NCBI GenBank assembly: GCA_034440575.1
Contig: JAOTOL010001003.1
Coordinates: forward strand, 87,501 to 151,500
Source of the DNA: Imbricaverruca yamaguchii
Taxonomy: Eukaryota; Arthropoda; Thecostraca; Neoverrucidae
Direction: 5' to 3'
DNA: 64,000 nucleotides
Position numbers and translations under genes: made by a program. Shown piece by piece: positions 60,101 through 64,000 of this stretch; positions within the stretch are counted from its first letter, which is position 1; each line of letters begins with the position of its first letter. The notes below the pieces were generated by a model, which was not told where the DNA came from, made no database searches, and saw only the letters and a list, made by a program, of their open reading frames with translations.

Positions 60101-62844
60101 GATCCAGTCGGTGTACAGCGTGCGCCAGAACGTGGCCTTCTGCGCCACAAACGACGCCCAGTCTGCAGCAGAAACGTAGCAGAGTAGAAATGCAATATAG
60201 CAAGGCGTAGCCCATCGAAGTATACCCAGCAGCGTGTATATCGTAGTGCATTGCATATGCTCTAGCACGTAGTATGGCCAGGGGCGGCGGATTAACATTT
60301 GCCATGGGAGTCAAGACAACACGGCGATAATGATACACCGGTACTCTGCGATTTTTATGCCACTCTTTTCCATTTTTCTTTGCCTTTGACATGGCAGCAT
60401 TTTTGGTGTCCTTTACGCTACTCATTTAATACTGTTCTGCCATTTAATATCGGAGATGGCTTCCGGGAAATCATCTAAACTCGGGGTATCGGGTGGATGA
60501 ATATCAAAAGCAAACTACTGAAGATGCAAAATATCGAATGTGCACATTTTGACACGCGAATTAGCGAATCGCAGAATGTTGAATGCGCAACATATCGAAC
60601 ACGCAAAATATCGAATCCATCAAATATCTAAGACCAAACATATCGAATCGCTACTTATCGAATGCGCAAACTATAGAACAAGCATAACATCGAGAGAAAA
60701 CATCACGTCATCTCCCTTGTTCACATCCTCTCACGCCATTCAACTCTTGGAAAGTCACCATTCGCTTACTGCATGATAAAATTTACATGATAGTAGCACA
60801 CCTGAAAGTGAAATGAATAGTGATGTAACACATCCGTATTTCTAATGATAGGAATTTATTATCGCTTTGACACAAAATGTGGGGATAAACTTGATAATGA
60901 TTGATGTTTACTTCTGTTTTTGTTCGCTTGCTGGTGATGCTCTTTCAAACATGCTACAAAGTTCTCCCTATGTAGATTCTTTTCATAGCCAATGGTATTC
61001 AGAGTTAAATAATCATCTAATTAATCCTTATAGCGTGCTTGCCCCAATTTGTGCCTTGTCCCCGTTTCCATTCCCGCTCAACCTTGAACCATTGAATTTG
61101 GGGCTGTATATGCAAACCTTGTATGACACGTCCCCCAGTTATACAATGGCATCGCCGTTGGGTGAAAGTGAAGCATCTTCGTCTCCGTCTGCATCAACAT
61201 TCCGGACACGGGAGAAGAGGTACTGGGAAATGGATGGTAGAGTATGCACAAATTTAACAAGCGGGGAAAATAGACAGTGAAGATTTAAGATCAGCGGACA
61301 TGCCTGTGCATGACGCAACCCCGACAGACAGCAACACCACCAGCCGGCGCACGCCACGTGACCGACCTTCCCCGACGAACTTGGCGTGCGGCGCGAATCC
61401 AAGATGGCCGCCGGTGTCCAGGTGGCGGTGGCTGACGATGGCCGCCAGGGGGCTGCGGATCAGCAGCAGGCCGCGGCAGCCAAACCGGCGCACGTGCGAG
61501 AAGTGGCGCCGCTGGCGCTGCCGACTGGCGCCCACGCCCTCCAGCGTGGTGTAGCCGTGCGTCTTCTGCACCAGCGTGGTGCCGGAGTCGGCGGGCACCA
61601 CCTCGCCGTACATACCTGAGGCCGACACAGACTTTGGATAGACTTTGACAGACTCTGCACCGACAGACACAGGCGCCGACATAGACTTTTGTCAGGGGCA
61701 CGTCACCCCCTGGAACACCTCATCACCTCACCAACTTACCCCATGACCACCTCACCACCTCACCACGCCATCATGTCACCACCTCACCACCTCACCACGC
61801 CATCATGTCACCACCTCACCACGCCATCATGTCACCACCTCATCACGCCATCATGTCACCACCTCACCACGTCACCACCTCACCACCTCACCATCCCCGG
61901 ACACGGGTCCCATGTACGGCTGGCTGGCCAGCTGTTCGGGCGGTTGGCGGCGTGCAGGTTATGTGGGTGTGCTGCCTATACTTACCCACGGCACTAGCCA
62001 GCATCGGTGAAGGCTCGTGCACTTTTGGTACTGCCGGTGGAACACCGATACAAATGATGCTTTGCAGGTAACTCCAACATGGTATTGCCCTCCTAATGGT
62101 CACCCAGCACTGGTGTTTACCATCAGACTTTGCATGCAATACCAAGTTTTTTGTAAAGGAAGAGACATGTATCATAAGATTATGTCCTTGACGTTGCTAC
62201 ACTCAAAACGCCGCTACACTCATTACATTTATATGCTCATGACGTTGCTACTCCGTACAATTACTACGCTTATTGCGCTGCTACACCAATGACGTTGCTG
62301 TACCCATGACATTGCTAAACACATGTTTCATCCGATAACATTACTACACCCACGACTTTGCTACACCTAATACCCATGGCGTTGCTACACCCATGGGGTT
62401 ACTAAACCAGTTACATGGCTACACTTGTGGCGTTGCTACACCAATCACCTTGCTACACCCATGCAGTTGCTCCCCGCGTGACAACTCACCTCACCTGATG
62501 AACACCACGTCCGAGTAGACGCTGCCGGTGAAGACGCCGGTGGTGTTGCTCCCCCCGTGGTGGCTCACCTAACCTGATGAGCACCACGTCCGAGTAGACG
62601 CTGCCGGTGAAGACGCCGGTGGTGTTGCTCCCCCCGTGGTGGCTCACCTGACCTGATGAGCACCACGTCCGAGTAGACGCTGCCGGTGAAGACGCCGGTG
62701 GCGCCCTCTATGAGGAACCTGAGCCAGGTGTTGCCGCTGCTGGGCAGACTGACCAGCGCCGTGGGCGCCGCGCCGCTGGTGAAGCCGGTTCGAATCTCGG
62801 CACAGACAGACTGCGGCGCCCTCTGCAGCCACGGCCGGTAGGTC
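54030..62844 (-). CDS. WSCD-family sulfotransferase, four 3' exons (gene span, 5' part missing)
   Basis: C-terminal 268 residues of a WSC-domain-containing (WSCD1/WSCD2-type) sulfotransferase, a Golgi type II membrane enzyme family that transfers sulfate from PAPS to glycans. Exons are 197, 249, 196 and 166 nt, and all three junctions agree in phase. Motifs in order: VSLPSSGNTWLRFLIEGATG (PAPS 5'-phosphosulfate loop), TLVQKTHGYTT, LLLIRSPLAAIVSHR (3'-phosphate binding), GGHLGFAPHAKF, DWASFVAQ, LLVVYFEHLLDDL, ILTFLG, and a C-terminal helix QVQQLDQLLLERGFGPLPKY. Transmembrane segment and WSC domains would be upstream, beyond 62844 or the window. The gene converges on NRDE2. The substrate cannot be inferred. 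Confidence 0.9.
54188..56935. repeat. 65/58-bp minisatellite carrying the WSCD last-exon acceptor
   Basis: About 42 units in two length classes (with or without GGGCAGTC next to GGACAGGC). On the minus strand every unit contains CTGTCCCCAG/CTATCC, identical to the acceptor and first six bases of the last WSCD exon, and the array directly abuts that exon. Confidence 0.97.
56936..58597. other. WSCD last intron, unique part
   Basis: No exon recognised. AAGGGCCCTTGTGGCTCATAG is shared (inverted) with about 39641, indicating a dispersed repeat of unknown type. Confidence 0.4.
58598..58875. repeat. 15-bp GCAGCTGGTGGTGAC array
   Basis: About 18 units of CAGCTGGTGGTGNCA in the WSCD last intron. Each unit holds the E-box CAGCTG. 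Confidence 0.95.
59967..60162 (-). CDS. WSCD sulfotransferase, penultimate exon
   Basis: Acceptor TTTCTGCTGCAG, donor GTGAGG. Entry completes Asp. It encodes DWASFVAQKATFWRTLYTDW, IEQCPPEQLLVVYFEHLLDD, and MTRILTFLGVEADPVRLQCL, and exits in phase 2. Confidence 0.92.
60470..60700. repeat. Decayed 17-bp ATCGAATGCGCAAAAT array
   Basis: Repeated AATATCGAA, GCGCAAA motifs at about 17-base spacing with heavy decay, in a WSCD intron. From 60701 to 61366 nothing else was recognised. Confidence 0.7.
61367..61615 (-). CDS. WSCD sulfotransferase, KTHG / LLIRSP exon
   Basis: Acceptor CGGCCTCAG, donor GTCGGT (a weak but phase-consistent site). It encodes MYGEVVPADSGTTLVQKTHG, a variable basic loop, GCRGLLLIRSPLAAIVSHRH, LDTGGHLGFAPHAKFVGE. 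These are the central conserved blocks of the family. Confidence 0.9.
61690..61905. repeat. CACCACCTCACCACGCCATC repeat
   Basis: Simple-sequence array of CACCACCTCAC and CATCATGTCAC units, about 70 bases upstream (in gene orientation) of the WSCD KTHG exon acceptor. Confidence 0.92.
62190..62485. repeat. Decayed 17-bp ACCCATGACGTTGCTAC array
   Basis: About 16 diverged units of GTTGCTACACCCATGAC spacing 16-20 bases, adjoining the duplicated exon pieces at 62495. Confidence 0.8.
62495..62652. repeat. Two extra 79-bp copies of the WSCD exon end and donor
   Basis: Copies start at 62495 and 62574 (79 bases apart) and match the real exon end from 62648 upward. On the minus strand each contains about 53 bases of exon (from CACCGGCGTCTTCACCGG to CTCATCAGGTTAG or similar) and GTGAGC, plus a short intronic spacer with GGGGGGAGC. 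Confidence 0.93.
62648..62844 (-). CDS. WSCD sulfotransferase, PAPS-loop exon
   Basis: Acceptor CGGCCGGCAG before 62844. It encodes TYRPWLQRAPQSVCAEIRTG, then TALVSLPSSGNTWLRFLIEG, ATGVFTGSVYSDVVLIRS. The donor GTGAGC at 62647 is preferred over the overlapping GTCAGG five bases earlier because only it gives the phase (one leftover G) that joins exon 61367-61615 in frame. Confidence 0.9.
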
Positions 62845-63605
62845 CTGCCGGCCGAGCGGGCTCACTCGTGCTGATCACGGAGGTGGTCGTCGGTGTTGTT
62901 TGGTCGGTTATTTGGGTTTAGGGGCGCATCGACTGCGATGGTCATGCCACGCCCAGTTGTCGTTTGTGTTTTGTGGGAATCATGAGCTATACGAAGGGAT
63001 CTCCAATGAAATTATTGGTTGGTTGGGCATGCGAGTTTTAGGGCGTATCCATCAGGTTTGAGCAATTAACGTCCACAGCTAGCAATGTGCTACAGGTTAA
63101 ATACAATCAGGCCTTCTTCTGAAGTACATTGGAAGCTACGGAAATCCAAGTAATATCCTGTGATAGGCGAAATCACGCCATACGCCTCATCATCGGAGCG
63201 CCCCACGCCTACCACCAGTTTCCGGGCTGAGGCCCACCGCCCTGGTCTCAAACATCGCAAGACAATTCAACTCGTGAGGTACCACTTTCGGACCACAACA
63301 CACCAAAATCACCCCACCACTCTTGTACTCTTTAACGCCATCCCCGTTCCCGTTCGGCACACTTATAACTCAAATAAACACATTACTGCAATTAATCTGA
63401 ATCATGTTCCTGAACTCGCACTGGAATTCCCCGAGGTAATCCCCAGCAAAATACCGCCTGCCCCACTCCTATTTTGACACATGAACATCCCAAGCTCAAG
63501 TGTTATTTTTTTTGGCAAAAAAAATACTTTCCGCATCGAAACTCAAGTGAACTTTTTCGAACATTTTCCACGCCCACCACGCTCACCTCCAACTCACATC
63601 GCCAG
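62845..63605. other. Non-coding stretch with dispersed core elements
   Basis: Two short copies of the GCAGTCGATGCGCCCCTAAA dispersed core at about 62905-62955 and 63005-63050 (inverted). No upstream WSCD exon recognised. Confidence 0.4.
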
Positions 63606-63929
63606 ACTTGTGCTCGACTCGAGTTAAATCGAGAATGGACTCTTGAATCCATCGTTTTTGTATGAGTGGCGAGTTGAATCGACTCTTTTCCCAAAAATAT
63701 ATCTCGAATCGCAAGTTGAATCACATCTTTAACAAAATGAGTCGAGTCATGAGTTTAATTCAAATATCATGTGTGGGCAGTGCACACTGAACCATGACTC
63801 CTGAGTCGGATGCCACCGAGTCGGATCTGAATCGATTCAAATTTCTGTCGGTCTGAGTCGCGAGTCGAATCAGATCTCAAGATGAGCCGCATGTAAAGTC
63901 GACTAAAAACATTTGAGTCGAGCACAAGT
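63606..63929 (-). mobile_element. GACTC-rich MITE, right copy with 15-bp perfect TIRs
   Basis: Ends are perfect inverted repeats ACTTGTGCTCGACTC (63606-63620) and GAGTCGAGCACAAGT (63915-63929). The interior is full of GAGTCGA and GATTCAA motifs. Inverted relative to the copy at 1831-2100. No coding capacity; superfamily not assigned because no clear target duplication is visible. Confidence 0.85.
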
Positions 63930-64000
63930 TAGCACACTGCTCTGGGCCACATGGATACACTGGTCGTGCGAGTGAATGGGCTGGCCGGTTGACCGGTCGA

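Overview
This is an animal nuclear genome, most likely a crustacean. The evidence is intron-rich genes with GT..AG boundaries, very GC-rich exons in AT-richer introns, tRNA-derived SINEs, TTAA-ended MITEs and abundant minisatellites. A recognisable crustin (cysteine-rich segment plus eight-cysteine WAP domain) points to Crustacea, where that family is typical. The species cannot be named.

Four protein genes can be assembled exon by exon, with codon phase matching at every junction used. (1) The minus-strand start of a secreted single von Willebrand C-domain (SVWC/Vago-like) protein: exon 1 at 2132-2225 and exon 2 at 569-701, running off the left edge. (2) A plus-strand crustin, exons 13232-13727 and 15570-15736; its initiator exon was not found. 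(3) A complete plus-strand NRDE2 orthologue with 11 coding exons from 23928 to 47365, predicting 1138 residues, close to vertebrate NRDE2. (4) The 3' part of a minus-strand WSCD-family sulfotransferase, exons 62648-62844, 61367-61615, 59967-60162 and 54030-54195. NRDE2 and the WSCD gene converge tail to tail; the two immune-type genes are divergent.

Layout: 1-13 kb holds the SVWC exons, SINE and MITE copies, a decayed 22-bp array and (TA)n. 13.2-16 kb is the crustin gene. 16-23.9 kb is non-coding with decayed arrays and TTAA elements. 23.9-47.4 kb is NRDE2, whose introns are mostly minisatellite. 47.4-54 kb is intergenic arrays and SINEs. 54-62.9 kb is the WSCD gene with a 2.7-kb array in its last intron. 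62.9-64 kb ends in a MITE inverted relative to one near the left end.

The most striking feature is shared by three unrelated genes. Seven tandem duplications or arrays are anchored exactly on exon-intron boundaries, and their repeat unit carries a copy of the adjacent splice donor or acceptor plus 3 to 69 bases of exon. Tens of decoy splice sites therefore sit in tandem beside the real one (13.7, 28.3, 30.7, 34.6, 45.8, 54.2 and 62.5 kb). This looks like a recurrent genomic process, not chance. Many long open frames in these arrays (up to about 1100 codons, often in several frames) are by-products of stop-free repeat units and are not annotated as genes.
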